From the NCBI GenBank assembly GCA_023055425.1, contig JALGPY010000001.1, positions 140,145,368-140,209,367 on the forward strand: a stretch of 64,000 bases of DNA, given 5' to 3'. This DNA comes from Linanthus parryae (Eukaryota > Streptophyta > Magnoliopsida > Ericales > Polemoniaceae). Of this stretch, positions 46,076-58,907 are shown piece after piece (position 1 is the first letter of the stretch; every line of letters begins with the position of its first letter). Both the position numbers and the translations under genes were made by a program. The notes under the pieces were generated by a model, which did no database searches, was not told the DNA's origin, and saw nothing but the letters and a program-made list of their open reading frames with translations.

Positions 46076-47427
46076 GCATGATAGTTCACGTAGTGACAAG
46101 ATTTCAGCACATGTTAGTCATGTCAAGCACATCTGTTTGCCGTTACTTTATAGCGTATGATCATCTAAATAAAGTGAGTGTGTCATAAGTCATTACTTTA
46201 GTGTGTATGCGCATTCAAACAAAAATAATCCTCCGTTACTTTGTAACTTATGCACACTCTAAGAAAATGAGCATGCGTTATTTTAGAACTTGCACCTCCA
46301 AACAAAACGAGTTCACTGTTAGGTTTTAAAGCATGCACATCCAAATAAATTGTAATCTTTGTAGCACACAATATTGAAATTCTAGTCTTTTCATGGTGCT
46401 ATCAGGTGGTGTGAGGATTGCTTCAAATGTGACGAGAGGCCGGTAAAGGTGACTGTGCTTGGGCGATTAAGCAGCAGAAACAAAGGCATGGAGGGGAAGA
46501 AAAAAGAGAAACTCCATTTTAGTATGAAAATATGAAAGTATGAAAAATTAGTCCACAAGCTGGACCTATAATGCAACAGATGTGAATTTCGCTTAAGATA
46601 GCAATATTCCAAAAATTACTCTTAATTAAGGTTTTTAATGAAAAGCATTATGAGAAAAAGACATGCCCAAATCGGGTTTAAAACGAACTCTTCATTGACA
46701 AAATAAATATTATCAAAAATAACAAATGATGATTACAGCTCTTAAACAGCCAATTTGTTCCAAATCAGGGAAGGGCTCCTGATTTATTACGAGTTAATCT
46801 TAAAACATCGTTTCTAGTCTGAATATGCCTTAGCTTGAGCCGATTCTTCAACCCTTCAATTCTTTTATTGATTACTGTATGATTTTTTACCGAACATATT
46901 TTCACGAATTCCTTCTTGCATTAGAATGCTTAGTCCTTCAAAATCCTTTTTGTCCAAAATTGATAGCCATATTTTCCTTTTTGAAAATTTTCACATTTTT
47001 AACAACCATGTTATTGTTCGCATCCCCTCGGATGCCCACTGTCTTTCTCTGTTTCTTGAAATTTATACACGATATTAATGGATTGAACTTGTTTTACTTT
47101 GTAGTAGGTTTGTTGGACAACGTTGGAGGATACTATTTCAATTTTTTTTTCAAAGTAAACTGACTAATGTAGAAATTTGGTTTACTTTTGATTGTATGAA
47201 ATTACAGAAGGAATGATGAATGTGGAATTTTGGTTTTGTTTGGTTGTATGAACTATGATGTTTTAGGATGCCAAACAATCATATCTGTCGTTTTTAAATA
47301 ATATGGCAGTTTGTATTGCCAGACGTTTTTTATAATCGACAGTTAAATAAAATTGTAATTTATTGAAATATAATACGACAGTTTGTCTAACCCTCGTTTT
47401 AGCGATAAAACGCCAATGTATGTCGTT
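46076..47427. other. Upstream flank of BURP gene 2 and left flank of CACTA 1
   Basis: 46120-46360 contains several loosely repeated stretches of the form GTTACTTTATAGCGTATG...CCAAATAAA, so the proximal upstream region is partly made of a degenerate repeat. A similar pattern lies at about 2220-2360 upstream of gene 1. No other gene was recognised. From about 47280 to 47427 the sequence has ACGACAG/CGTCG-type repeats that resume after CACTA 1, suggesting an older element interrupted by it. Confidence 0.45.
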
Positions 47428-49148
47428 CACTACAAGAGATTATGCCTAGAGTGACAACTTCCTCAGTGACAGTAAGGACATTGTAACTTAGTTTGATTGT
47501 CAGTGACAACTTCAAATATTGTCAAATTCGGGGTCCTTTATGTGACAATACCTACGAAATCGTCACTTGAAGTACGCGGGGTCTTTTTTATAAATTTTGA
47601 AAAGTTAAGTGGTCAAAGTACAATAACAAGACTTACCTGAGTATAAAAACCCTTTGAATCTACTTTTCCTTCTATCGTCGGTCTCCCCCTCTAACACTCC
47701 GACTGTCGAACCCTAGGCCCCAAAGGGTGACTATGAATCAAAGGATCGAACTCGTGAATCACAGAGATCGAACCTGTGAATCGCCGGTGAATGGACAGTT
47801 CTTAATCTCTACGGATGAAAGAGAATGGAAGAATCGTGACTTCGAACTCTACCTATTGCTTCGTAAATCTCCCTCTTCCACCAGATCCAGGTAACTCCAC
47901 AACCCTTGTTGTAGTGTATTTCATAATCAATGACTTTGGTTATGCGATTAGACCCCAATACTGAAATTATTGAATTATCAGGACAAAACACGATCGATTT
48001 GGGGGGAGATAAAACTTTTACTGTTTCAATTATTGACAGTGTTTATTATGCTGGTATGTCTGTTCCTTTAAAGGGAAAGCTCGACCTTGATTTTTTGGAG
48101 ATTATGTTCTTGTCATCTGGGCCATTTTTGGATAAGTGGGCCCTACTTTATTTTCTTGCCTGCAGATTCATAAGCCAAACTAGACTGATCAATTTGAGCC
48201 GAACTTCAAAGCATCATGTATACAGTTAAGGTTAGCCAAACTAGACTAATCAATTTTGAAGCTTTTGTGCTACCAATGTTATCCTGGGACGTTAGCATCT
48301 TGAATGTTGGATGTGTTCTTCATGATATGATTGTAGATCACTGATTACATCTATGCCATGCTTCAGCTTGAAGTCTTTCCTTCTATAGGATTTTCATTCA
48401 GTGAGATTCGTCTTGGCCGGGATTCAATCATGGACTGTGCTCTATTACAGGAAAGTGTTGATTGACTTGGATGCCCAATTGATGGATTTATGATTACTTA
48501 AAGACTTCAGAGAAATGACTTGTTGCTATCTCCGGAGATGTCGATTCTTCTATTTACGTGATCATAGTTGATGTAATATGATTATATAAGTGTAGTATGT
48601 GATCGGACTAATTGAGACTTGTAGATGATGTTGGATTGTAAGAATTCTCATATTACTATTTAACGCGATGGATTTGGTTAATTTTATTGTAAATCAGGTA
48701 TCGGATTTCATGTTGGATTGTAAAAAGGATTTATATTATGGAAGGTTATATTTATTTAAGTGACAAGAAAATAGTGTCACTCAATTCTCTACAGAAGTGG
48801 CAACATATATTGTCACTAATGTCATAGCACAATAAGAAAAATATTGTCACAACAATTTAATTTCAATTACAAAAAATAGTTGTCATAATCTAGTGACAAG
48901 AAAATCTTGTCAAAAAATTACGTTTCAGTGACAGAAAAAAGTGTCACTAAATCTTGTGACAACAAATTATTGTCACTGAAGACTTGTATTTTTGTGACAA
49001 GAAAATATTGTCACCGTGATTTTTAGTGGGGCATATATTTAGTGACAACATAGTGACAAAAAATATATTGTCACTAAACTTTTTAGTGACAATATTTTGA
49101 TAATTAGTGACAATTTGTTTGTCACTGAAGACAAAATCTGTTGTAGTG
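47428..49148. mobile_element. Non-autonomous CACTA (En/Spm) transposon (CACTA 1)
   Basis: The left end is CACTACAAGAGATTATG; the right end is the inverse of CACTACAACAGATTTTG. The ends are terminal inverted repeats starting with the diagnostic CACTA, and the 3 bp target duplication is GTT (47425-47427 and 49149-49151). Subterminal regions carry many copies of GTGACAA / TTGTCAC in both orientations, typical binding sites for a CACTA transposase. At 1721 bp and without transposase motifs it is non-autonomous. The interior (about 47640-48230) looks gene-derived, with a 99-codon ATG frame at 47930-48229 (+) that I do not recognise. Confidence 0.9.
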
Positions 49149-49151
49149 GTT

Positions 49152-49780
49152 TATTTAAATAAACGACGGTAATAATACTAACCGTCGTTTCAATTATACC
49201 GACGGACATACACTGGTTGTTTATATAAAAATGACGCCTTTCGAACCGACGGTGGCTATGTCCATCGTATTTATAAAAATGACGGGTTTGGATCCTAATT
49301 CGACGCTTGAAAAGTGTCATTTTAAGCATTAATTCCTATAGGGACAATTATGCCCTGACTTTGTTCCACCTCTTTTTCTTCAATCAAAAAATCTCTCTCC
49401 ATCGATTGTTCCATCTCGCTTCCCTTGTAGTTGGAGTTCTCAAACATATTTATATTCGAGAATTCTTCTGTTTCATCCCAATTCCACAAACATTAATCTC
49501 TCATCTTCTTTCTTTATAGGAGGTTTATGTAGCTGCCATTCCCCGAACACCACTCTGTTAACTCTCTCTCAAGCTCTTCATTCCTTTAACATGGTTCATA
49601 GTGATGTGTGACAAAGCTGCATAATTTGCACACATGTGGAATTAGTTCGTACTTTGTAGTCTAGCTGTATCTTCTCGCTTAGGACTAAGATATACTTTCC
49701 TTTTCAGAGTAGCGTATTGATTTGTATTCTCACCCTTGAGCGTATATAATCACCTCCTTCTCTTGATAACATATGTTCAT
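49152..49780. other. Right flank of CACTA 1, repeat-like
   Basis: 49152-49330 contains repeated CGACGG / CCGTCG stretches like those left of CACTA 1, consistent with an older TIR-type element split by it. 49330-49780 shows nothing recognisable. Confidence 0.35.
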
Positions 49781-49789
49781 CTGTCTCTA

Positions 49790-49929
49790 GGGTTTCTCTC
49801 ATTTTCGCTAGGGCTCGTTTCCCTGATCATCCTTTGAGCAAGTAAACAAATCTAGATTTGTACCCAGAAAACGATAGAGTCAAAAGTTACATCTTTACTT
49901 TTATCTCCTACTTGGCTGATTTTTTTTTT

Positions 49930-49968
<39 letters not shown>

Positions 49969-50290
49969 TTTTGAGAAATTACATCATATAGTCAGGTTTG
50001 AACCCGAGACCTCATGCAGGAGCTTCAAATGCTCTACGACTGAGCTAGCACCCTGTTTGTTACTTGGTAGGTTTTAACAGCAACATATTTTCCTATTTTC
50101 ATATTTCCATCATAGATCCATGGTCCCGCTGCTATTCTACTAATGCGCTCTTGGGTTGGGAACTTGAAGATAAAACTATTGTGAGAGACCTCATGAATAG
50201 TAACCTCATATCCATCGATCGAAGTACTTTTGAACAAGCTTCTCATTGCCCGTTAGTTGATTTTTTCCTTCTGGAAAATGGATAGAGTTT
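49790..50290 (-). pseudogene. LINE ORF1 fragment (DUF4283-like), interrupted by a SINE
   Basis: The minus strand at 50061-50246 encodes a DUF4283-like stretch with SFIFKFPTQE, GPWIYDG and KTYQV. After skipping the SINE, 49790-49915 continues the domain with DVTFDSIVFWVQI, corresponding to the usual FW.Q..GLP region, followed by a stop. DUF4283 is typical of ORF1 in plant L1-type LINEs. The fragment is short, with several stops. Confidence 0.7.
49916..50060 (-). mobile_element. tRNA-derived SINE inserted in the LINE fragment
   Basis: On the minus strand there is a tRNA-like head with A box TAGCTCAGTCG and B box GGTTCAAACCT, then a short body and a long tail of AAAT repeats plus A (49920-49972 in plus coordinates). 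It is flanked by a 7 bp duplication TACTTGG (49909-49915 and 50061-50067). A decayed relative lies at 62130-62215. Confidence 0.85.
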
Positions 50291-51062
50291 AGTAAACGAT
50301 AATTAGCAAAAGAGTACAAGTGTGTCTACTAATCTATACCAACAAAACTCAGAGCCGAATACTACACAAATGTGGAGCCAACGGAACGATCTTGCTTAAT
50401 TAACCACGTAACAAGATCTAAATATTGAATCAAGTACAAGCGTAAAGATAACTTTGGATTCTAACAATAATTGTAAAGTAAATAAACAAGAAACTTAAAC
50501 CGTCACAAAGTGACGAGACACGACACACCAAATTTTACCATGTGGAATTTTTTTCTGATATCTCCGCCTGAGATATTCAGGTAGGGTAAGTAAAAAAAAA
50601 ACCCAACTTCTTGCACCAACTATTTCCAGACAAATACAATTCCCGAAACTTTCAGTACACACGCAACTAAACTAACGCGACAAATCCGCTACTTACCAAT
50701 ATACCTTACATATCTAAGCTCCCAAAATAACTACGTAGCACCTTAGGCGGTGGCAATTTAAGTGCTCTCTTGAATTAATATGGGAAACAACAGTATCAAC
50801 GCCGTGCACCAGAGATCACACTGAGAAGTGCTAAAAGACTCAGCTCACCACACATAAAAACGTGTGGAATAAGCTCCGCGACTAGAGGATCACACAAGAG
50901 GTGTGGGAAGGAATCCGCAACGAGCGGTCACACAAAGACTTTGGAATAAACACGAGACTGATACAGAATATGAGAAACTTGATAAGACAAGAGACCCTAG
51001 ACCTAAAGGTATCAATTAACAACTCTAGACAAAGCTTAGAGATGACAAAAACTAGCAGTATG
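50291..51062. other. Intergenic DNA left of the TR-GAG element
   Basis: No coding region, LTR pair or TIR was recognised. The sequence continues after the TR-GAG element at 53238. Confidence 0.45.
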
Positions 51063-51427
<365 letters not shown>

Positions 51428-51493
51428 TTGGTGCTTTCATCGAGTTCGCCGGACGTCTTCGCGACGAACACGAACTCAAACGCCGCTGTCCCC

Positions 51494-51940
51494 ATGGATA
51501 ATACCCTGCACATTCGCCCGACTGCTCCGCGATTTACAGGTGACGATCCCGTTGGATGGATTCACAAAATCCAAAAATACTTTGATTATTTTTGTACCGC
51601 AGAAAATGAGTGATTACTGCTTGTAGCATTTTTTATTGACAGTCCCGCATTCGGGTGGTGTAGCTATTATCTGTACAAAAATAGTACTTCTTCTTGGATA
51701 GATTTTTTGGTAGCGGTGAAACAACGATTTGCTCCGGACCAACAACCACAGCCGGAGATTCAACCATTGCTGCAGCCGCCACAGCAACCGCCGGAACAGA
51801 CAACAGCGCCGCCAACACCGCGAATCGAAGATCAGATTCAGCCGCCATTTGCCGTCGAGCAGCATGAGGAACAAACCGAGCAGGTCACTGCCTTCCAGTT
51901 GCCGACGCCACCGCCATCACTGCCGCCTCAAGAACAATAG
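51494..51940 (+). pseudogene. Gag of the TR-GAG element, one premature stop
   Basis: From the ATG at 51494 the frame reads RPTAPRFTGDDPVGWIHKIQ, matching the start of the gypsy-type Retrotrans_gag domain. A TGA at 51611-51613 interrupts it. The same frame continues after the stop with SWIDFLVAVKQRFAP, a conserved later part of the domain, then a Pro/Gln-rich tail to the TAG at 51938-51940. The TGA may be a CGA-to-TGA deamination (inference). No zinc knuckle was seen. With the stop the product would be about 39 residues. Confidence 0.75.
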
Positions 51941-52853
51941 GAGGACCAAGAACAGCTCCCGCCGCTAGATGAACCCGCTGCCAAGGAAGCTGCACAGCCC
52001 ACGCCACCACTACCGCCATTAATTCCGGCGAACAAACACTCGGCCTCTGATGACCACTACTCAATCACCACCAGCCTCCAATCTGATGACCAACCACGGC
52101 CACCACCACATCCGAACCCGTCAAGAGCCCCGACGGATTTCAAGGCTCCACCAGATTCGCTGCCACCACCAGATCCGAACCCACCCGACCCACCATACCT
52201 CGCCGGCGACCACCATGGGATGAAAGCCGACCTCCAACCCGGCGATCCAACACTGGGAGAGCCACCGGACGCCCCCAGTCTCCGTCCGAACCCCAAGTCA
52301 CAACAACCACCAATCCCGTTGCCGAGATTCCCACAGCCACCGCCAAATTCGCCGCTAGAAGCAGCGTTCACCCACTTCCCGACGCTGAAATTGCCGCCGC
52401 CACGGACTTCAGCTCCAACATCGTCTCAACTGGTTCCGGCCGCTGCCTTCGTCGGCGCGTACTCTCTTTGTCTGTTCGGTTTCAACCCCAGCCATGGCCG
52501 CCACCACGAGCCTTCGACGGGACTAGTTCTTCCTGGGTTTGTTCTTCAGCAGAAAGAAGATAGGGTTCAAACCCCACTTGGCTCAAACACACAGTGTCGG
52601 CTGATTCTTTTCGTTGGGCTGAAGATTCATATTGAGGCCTTTAAACCTTCTTTGGGCCAATGCTTTGATTTGGGCTCATTTCTAATATTGGGTGTAATGC
52701 CAACATTGGCCTTTGAATTATTATTTTGGGCTGATTTGGTACTAAAAAGTGAGATTCTCGACGAGGTTCGACGACAATTTGATCCGGGCAAAAAGATTGA
52801 CGAGTTTGCAATCTCCGCCTTGAGGGCAAGGCGGTTTTCAAGCGTGGGGGAGA

Positions 52854-53232
<379 letters not shown>

Positions 53233-53827
53233 GTATGGGTACCCGAATTCAGATCGTATGCAATAGATCAATTAGTAAACTTAATAACGACTTTGGATTC
53301 ACATATCTGGTAAGCTGAATGTAGGACGGACCTGGTAAGCTGAATGTAGCATAAAAACTTTGGATTTACTAACACAACGTCTTTGGATACCTAAGATGTT
53401 CAACTTATTTGAGACTAGAGTTCAAGATATAAATAAGAAATCGTCTTAAGAACATAACTGACACAACATCAGAATCTAAGAATAATGTCAAAAGATTAAG
53501 ATTCAAAACAATGAAATTTCTACCGCTGGCTCTCCAAACTCAAGTAGACAGATAGATGATCTAGAATTGACTCAACGTTAAGGTAAAGATCTGAATTGAA
53601 AAGAAAAGTTAGGAAACAACTCATGAATATGATTGATGATGACTCACAACCACAAATCTACATAACATGTCTGACGCTGAATCAGAACAATTGAATGAAC
53701 GACAGAACTTACCGAACTTGTCAAGCCTATGGTACGAATCCATACGGGATTCTCTTTCTTCAAGGCAATGACAACAAGGATGGACGGGTAGGGATTCCCC
53801 TCGGTATGGCCGAGCCGTACTGGGAGA
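53233..53827. other. Intergenic DNA right of the TR-GAG element
   Basis: No gene supported. A short direct repeat containing GGTAAGCTGAATGTAG occurs twice near 53309 and 53331. Confidence 0.45.

Positions 53828-53913
<86 letters not shown>
53828..53913. repeat. Compound CT/TA microsatellite
   Basis: About 11 CT units followed by about 32 TA units. Confidence 0.95.
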
Positions 53914-53915
<2 letters not shown>

Positions 53916-54097
53916 CTCTTTTTTGCTCTCTCCCTAACTCTTTTCTCTCCCTCGTTTGAGTGATCTCTAACAACTTAATTTCTCTTGAACTATAGAAATT
54001 TATCTTATAGAGTTTAGAATAATTGGTGACTAAGAGAGTTCCAGAAAAAATCAATAATGAATCTAGATTTTAGAATCAACTAAAAGAGTTATACATA

Positions 54098-54327
54098 CTA
54101 CCTCCGTTTCTTCTCTATCACACACCGGTTTGACCCGATGATTTAGGTAGCAAAACGATGAAACTTTTTGATAATTTTTTCATGCCGTGCAGAGTAAGAG
54201 TTGCTCTATAACACGGTGAAAAATTATCAAAAACTCGAATAGTTTTGCTATCCAAATCACCCGGTCAAAGTGCCCCAGATACGAGTCAAAAAGTCAAACC
54301 GATGTGATAGAGAAGAAACAGAGGTAG
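54098..54327. mobile_element. Stowaway-type (Tc1/Mariner) MITE, long foldback
   Basis: A 230 bp element beginning CTACCTCCGTTTCTTCTC and ending with the inverse, flanked by TA duplications (54096-54097 and 54328-54329). The interior halves are also inverted relatives of each other: for example GGTAGCAAAAC on the left against GTTTTGCTATCC on the right. The whole element can therefore fold into one hairpin. No coding capacity. Confidence 0.9.
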
Positions 54328-55295
54328 TATAATACAATAGTTATTTCAAAAAAAAAAATCAAAAACACAAAAAATATAAAAGATTCCTTTTAATTTTTTT
54401 TTTATAAAAGATAATACTTATCAAAAAAACTTTAATTGAATCATTCTTATTAATTTACCAAAGAAATCTTCTTCAGTAATTACGAAATTCTTTATATCAC
54501 CCAAAATAATATAATTTTAAATTAATAAATGATTTCTAAGTATTAATCATATAAATATTAATAAGGAAATACTATATATAATTTCAAAAAAAGGAAAACC
54601 ATATTATATAGGAAACTAGATTTATACTAAAATTCTTCTAATTTATTCTAAATAAAAATCATTAAAAATAAAATAAGTTTAATAGAAAATATTTCTTAAA
54701 ATAAATCATGTGATTATTATCACTATTATAACCGTACTAAAGAAGTATATTAATTCCCATTATTATCTAGAAGAATCTAAGTTTAGAGAACTTAGTGAAA
54801 ACTTTAGAAAGCTCAAAAAACATAATAAAACAACTTTTGACAGACTGAACTTCTAAGAAAGACAAGGGATGAAGTCCAAGGAGGTGAGGAGGTTTCTCTA
54901 GCCGTTCCACATAGGTGGCTCACGCCCGTAGGGCTTCTTGCCGTGGGGGCTTTTTAGGGAGGCCTGACCCACTCCTTAAAATTCCCTATTTGCAGTTTTG
55001 TCAATTTAATCCCTACACATTGGATATGTGCTGCAGGAATGATCGTAAACCTAAAAAAGAAACTTCACACTAGGAAGAATATCTCAAAACCCAGTGAATG
55101 GTCTCTAATCTTCAACTTGTTGTACTAGATTCAAAAATAAAAAAATTGAATTGCATTTAAGAAAATGATTAGCACCACATAAATATATAAATAAGAGTTT
55201 CCATATCGTTTATATATTTTTTGTACATCAATCTACATGACCTAAGATATCTAACCAAGAAACATTCATTTAACCATAGACTGACACTTCCTGTT
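54328..55295. other. Very AT-rich region, no gene
   Basis: 54330-54780 is extremely AT-rich. Around 54890-54970 the composition rises in GC, with GGTGGCTCACGCCCGTAGGG, possibly the edge of another repeat. Nothing can be named. Confidence 0.45.
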
Positions 55296-55448
55296 TCACC
55301 TTCCGCCTTGAAGTGCCCAATCTGCAGTGAGTAACTCCTCTGTCGAAGCCTTGCAGTAGTCTTCCTCGAACACCACCAGATCTTCTTCTTCCTTCATTAT
55401 TCTAGGTTTCCGCAGATCTCCTTTCTCTGGAGATACTATTTTTTTCAT
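55296..55448 (-). CDS. Small ORF, 50 residues, unrecognised
   Basis: ATG at 55446-55448, stop TGA at 55296-55298. The product is charged and acidic in the middle (EEEDLVVFEED), without signal peptide or known motif. It could be the start of a retroelement ORF1, a first exon or chance. Confidence 0.2.
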   Translation of the reverse strand: MKKIVSPEKGDLRKPRIMKEEEDLVVFEEDYCKASTEELLTADWALQGGR

Positions 55449-55459
55449 GGGAAAATCGA

Positions 55460-55910
55460 TAATTGAAAGACCTACAGATATATTAATTACATGTCTTCAA
55501 ACAATTGTATTTCCAATATGCCATATTTTTGCGGGACACGAGTGAGTAATTAAATTGCATGGAAGGAATTTAATAGTCATGAATCACTCGAAAACAAAAA
55601 TATTGACATGAAACCATGCGCAAACATGCCAAACACTGTAGTAATAAGCATGCTCACTCTCTTGCCTAGTTTGGCTACCATGCTGCTGCTGGAGATGTCC
55701 CTCCTAGTGTTAATGCTTTTGGTTCTTCTTGCATCATTTCAGATTATATGTTTTTCAATTTGAATGCTTTGCTTTCCGTGTCTCCCCAAGACTAGTTTCT
55801 TTGCCTAATTACCTCTATAAATAGCCTTTCTACAAAAAAAAATGTGTAGTAATAGACTAATAGCTGTTAGAAAAAAATTAATGGTTTTATCATGCGGCGT
55901 GAAATAGTGA
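55460..55910. repeat. Anonymous dispersed repeat, copy 2, split by a LINE tail
   Basis: Similar to 10100-10450. The match is interrupted at 55646 and resumes at 55855, exactly around the inserted LINE fragment, which confirms that the repeat is older. Confidence 0.55.
55647..55844 (+). mobile_element. 5'-truncated LINE insertion (about 200 bp)
   Basis: Flanked by a 10 bp duplication TGTAGTAATA (55637-55646 and 55845-55854). It ends in a short A tract. The plus strand encodes the C-terminal end of a plant L1 RNase H frame: HAHSLA, stop, FGYHAAAGDVPPS and so on, then a final TAG and a short 3' UTR. One internal TAG suggests decay or an inherited mutation. Confidence 0.8.
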
Positions 55911-56629
55911 AATAGCGTGCAAATAACACTGGAGATCCTTGTTCTTACTGACGGGGGAATTCGCAGACTCTATCATTCGGTTGTGCACCGAGTAAACTCT
56001 CACTCTAGTGCAATAGCCTACAAACCACACTAAAGAGGTATACATGCAAACTCACGGTTGATGAGACCAATAGACAGCCCTTGAATTGCCAAAAATGGTT
56101 GAACTTAAGACCTCAATTCAAATGTCTAAAGTCTTAAGATTGCTAATCCGATCAAATAACCTCGTATACATTTTCTCTTTCTGAGAACAATAGTTATGAG
56201 TTAGTAAATGTTGGTTGTGTACATGATTTCGTAACAACTTTAAATGGCGTCATCATCTTCACTGTCGGATGAGATTTGTTGTGTTTAATTTCATGTAAAA
56301 ACCTACAAGTAATAATTTAGCCGCGGTGTGAATGCTGCCTAATCAATCAGATCCCTATCCACGGGCTTGACATAATTTCTTCTAGAAAAGAAATGATGAA
56401 CCCTTACAGAAAACCTCATATGACAAGAGTATTATGTTAAAAAAATTATGTCCATAATTGTCAAAATGTTGTCACAAATATCTGCACGGTATGGGAACCA
56501 GTGCTCTAAATCCAGATAGAAAATCTCGACGATGAGAGCGTAACCAGTGCCACTGTCTATTCACTTTGTTTTAACATAGTGAAAATCGGGCAGTTGAATG
56601 AGGCGAATCAAGACAGTACTAGTTATGGT
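55911..56629. other. Region left of CACTA 2, includes a second-family repeat
   Basis: 56470-56610 matches 35030-35170 (second anonymous repeat family). The rest shows no gene. Confidence 0.45.
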
Positions 56630-57179
56630 CAATACTAGAAATGAACACAAAATTGGCAAAGTTATGCTAAAATTCGCGCGGCAAGAGCATATTTCACCGT
56701 TTATTGTTACATAAACGGCGATAGTTCTTATTCTCGCTTAAAATATTTTTATACGGCGATAAAATAATGGACCCGTATATAGTGGCATAAACGGCAAGAG
56801 TTCTGCCTAAAATGACAACATATAGTACCTCCGTTAATGATTTTATTATTAACGGCGAGAATTTATTACTAACGGCGCCGTTTCTTTATCCCCGTAAATA
56901 ATATTTTACAGAAACGACGAGATCTTATCTAACGTCGTTAGTATCTATATTATACAACGAGATGTGTATATGTGTTTATGTACACGTGTCCCACTATGCC
57001 CAAAATTGTTTGATTTCTCCGTAAAATTTTGGGGGGAAAGTATGCTTAGCCCGCGCTAGTGAAGAGAGAAAACCATAGGTCTGGGGAATGAAACCCTTCA
57101 CATTTCCATAAGCCATAAGAAGAAAGAAAAGAGAGAGAAGAGAGAACAAAGAGAGAAGAGAAGAGAGAATCGAGAGAAA

Positions 57180-57269
57180 ATGGTGGAGTGGTGCACCCAG
57201 AAGCCACAAGATCTGCAAGACCCCTCTACATCAATCGCACACAATCGTCAACCCTTCTCTGAAAATCCG
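57180..57269 (+). CDS. Possible first exon of a gene carried by CACTA 2
   Basis: A purine-rich 5' UTR-like stretch (57110-57178) precedes an ATG and 30 open codons ending exactly at a GTAAGG splice donor. The next candidate acceptor (TTTTTTGAAG at about 57400) leads in frame to a stop after six codons, so the true exon structure is unclear. Product unrecognised. Confidence 0.3.
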
Positions 57270-57961
57270 GTAAGGTGATTCGTAATCATTGGTTTTTGTT
57301 TTGTATACACAATCTCCCAGTTGTTTAGCATAAGCTGGGGTTCGTTGATTTTCTGTGTTGATTATTGATTTTCATTATTGATTTGTGTTGGTTTTTTGAA
57401 GGGATTGAAGTGGACGGTCTGAGCGTGGAAGAAGTGGTTTGTGTTGGGTTTCAGGCGAAGGAAGTTACAAGGTGCAACTGAAAACCCTTCTCTGGTTTTA
57501 TTGGTTTTTTGGATCTGGTATATGAACTGATCTTTCTCTTCTAGTAATGTTTTTTTTGATCTCGTATGCTTATGTTTGGTCCTCTGTTTGGCTTTGCTTG
57601 TGATTTATGCATTCTTTTAGTTTGTTATCTTGAAATTGCTTAATAACAAAGTATGGATTTAGATATTTTAGTTTGTTATCTTGAAATTGCTTGAAATTGG
57701 TAATGGATTGTTCAATTTTAGTTGATTTTAGTTGTTGTTTGCATACTGTTAACTTGAATCTAGCTGATGAGTAATTGGTTTTCTATTTTTGTTTCGACTA
57801 TTGCCGACTTTCGAGCCCAGTAACGATTGTAAACAACAATTGAAATTCAAAAAGAAACACGAAGAATAAGTTGACTATAAAACACTGTTAATAATCTGCC
57901 TGATACGGTAATTACATAATGAAATTGAAAAAAAAAAGCAAAACAACTAAAAGAAAAACAA

Positions 57962-58273
57962 CTAAAGAGCAGGAGCAGGCAGGGCCAAAATAGCATCAGA
58001 GGAGACAGGAGTGTCTTCCGCAGGAGGGAGCATTGCTAATGGCATTACATCATAAACTGGAACCATAGTTGTTTCGACTTCAACTCGTGCAACCCTTTTC
58101 TGAACCTTCCCTTTAACCTTTCCACCAGATTGAATATTCTTCGTGCTTTTGCCTTTTCTTGTCTTTCTTTTCACTTTCTTATTGGGGGATTTCATAACTA
58201 AACTTAGCTTCCCCAGTTTCTTGAAAGTGGTTGCAAGTTTCCTCATATCAGCGGGTGGGGGGATTAGTGACAT
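57962..58273 (-). CDS. Unrecognised basic protein, 103 residues, in CACTA 2
   Basis: ATG at 58271-58273; the frame is open upstream only from a TTG. The middle is lysine/arginine-rich (KKVKRKTRKGKSTK, then KVKGKVQKR), resembling a nuclear-localisation-like or DNA-binding tail, and the C-terminus is Ala/Pro-rich. No known domain. It lies between CACTA subterminal regions and may be a captured gene piece. Runs of A on the plus strand beside it (57920-57960) would be T-rich in its own 3' flank. Confidence 0.35.
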   Translation of the reverse strand: MSLIPPPADMRKLATTFKKLGKLSLVMKSPNKKVKRKTRKGKSTKNIQSGGKVKGKVQKRVARVEVETTMVPVYDVMPLAMLPPAEDTPVSSDAILALPAPAL

Positions 58274-58907
58274 AGAAGGTGATGGTGTGTAGATATGTGG
58301 CAAAAGAGAACTGAGGTAGGGGCTTTTATAGTGTTGATTCTCCGTAACAGTCGAATTGGTGGATTAAAGGATCATTAATGGGAGAGGTGGGAGGACCCTG
58401 AACTGGCATGCATCTGTGAAGACAAAGGGACTGGAGTTATAGATGCATGAAGCTGCTTCAAGGAATTGGTTACAGATGCATGCAACCGGGTCTGACCCAT
58501 TGGGTTTTTTACCAAATTGTATATGGGTTGAGTCCTGTCTATTTAATAAAGAAATATTATTTAGAGCAACCCATTTAAACCCATTTTAACCACATTATAT
58601 ATGGGTTGGGTCCTGTATATTTAATAAACAAGTATTATTTGTAGCAAACCATTTAAATACATTAGTAATAAACAAGTGTCATTCAAGTTGTGTATATGTA
58701 TTGTTGTACTTTCAGTTCTTTCTCACTACCATTGTTGATCATTTGAAATATTATAAGATAATTGATTCGTGAAAGAAAATTGTTTGATGTTGCTGTGTGA
58801 GTTTATGTTCATGTTTCAGTCGTAAATTACTATTTACTCTTTGCTTAAAAGTGTCTTATTGTAATTAGTATGTACTTTTTGTCGTCTGGTTTGGATTGTT
58901 TTCTAGA

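Noticed and set aside
49980..50060. Functional tRNA gene
   Set aside because: A and B boxes are present, but the fold is incomplete and a repeat tail plus TSD show a SINE insertion.
53695..54054. Frames with alternating Ile-Tyr on both strands
   Set aside because: Products of the TA microsatellite at 53849-53913.
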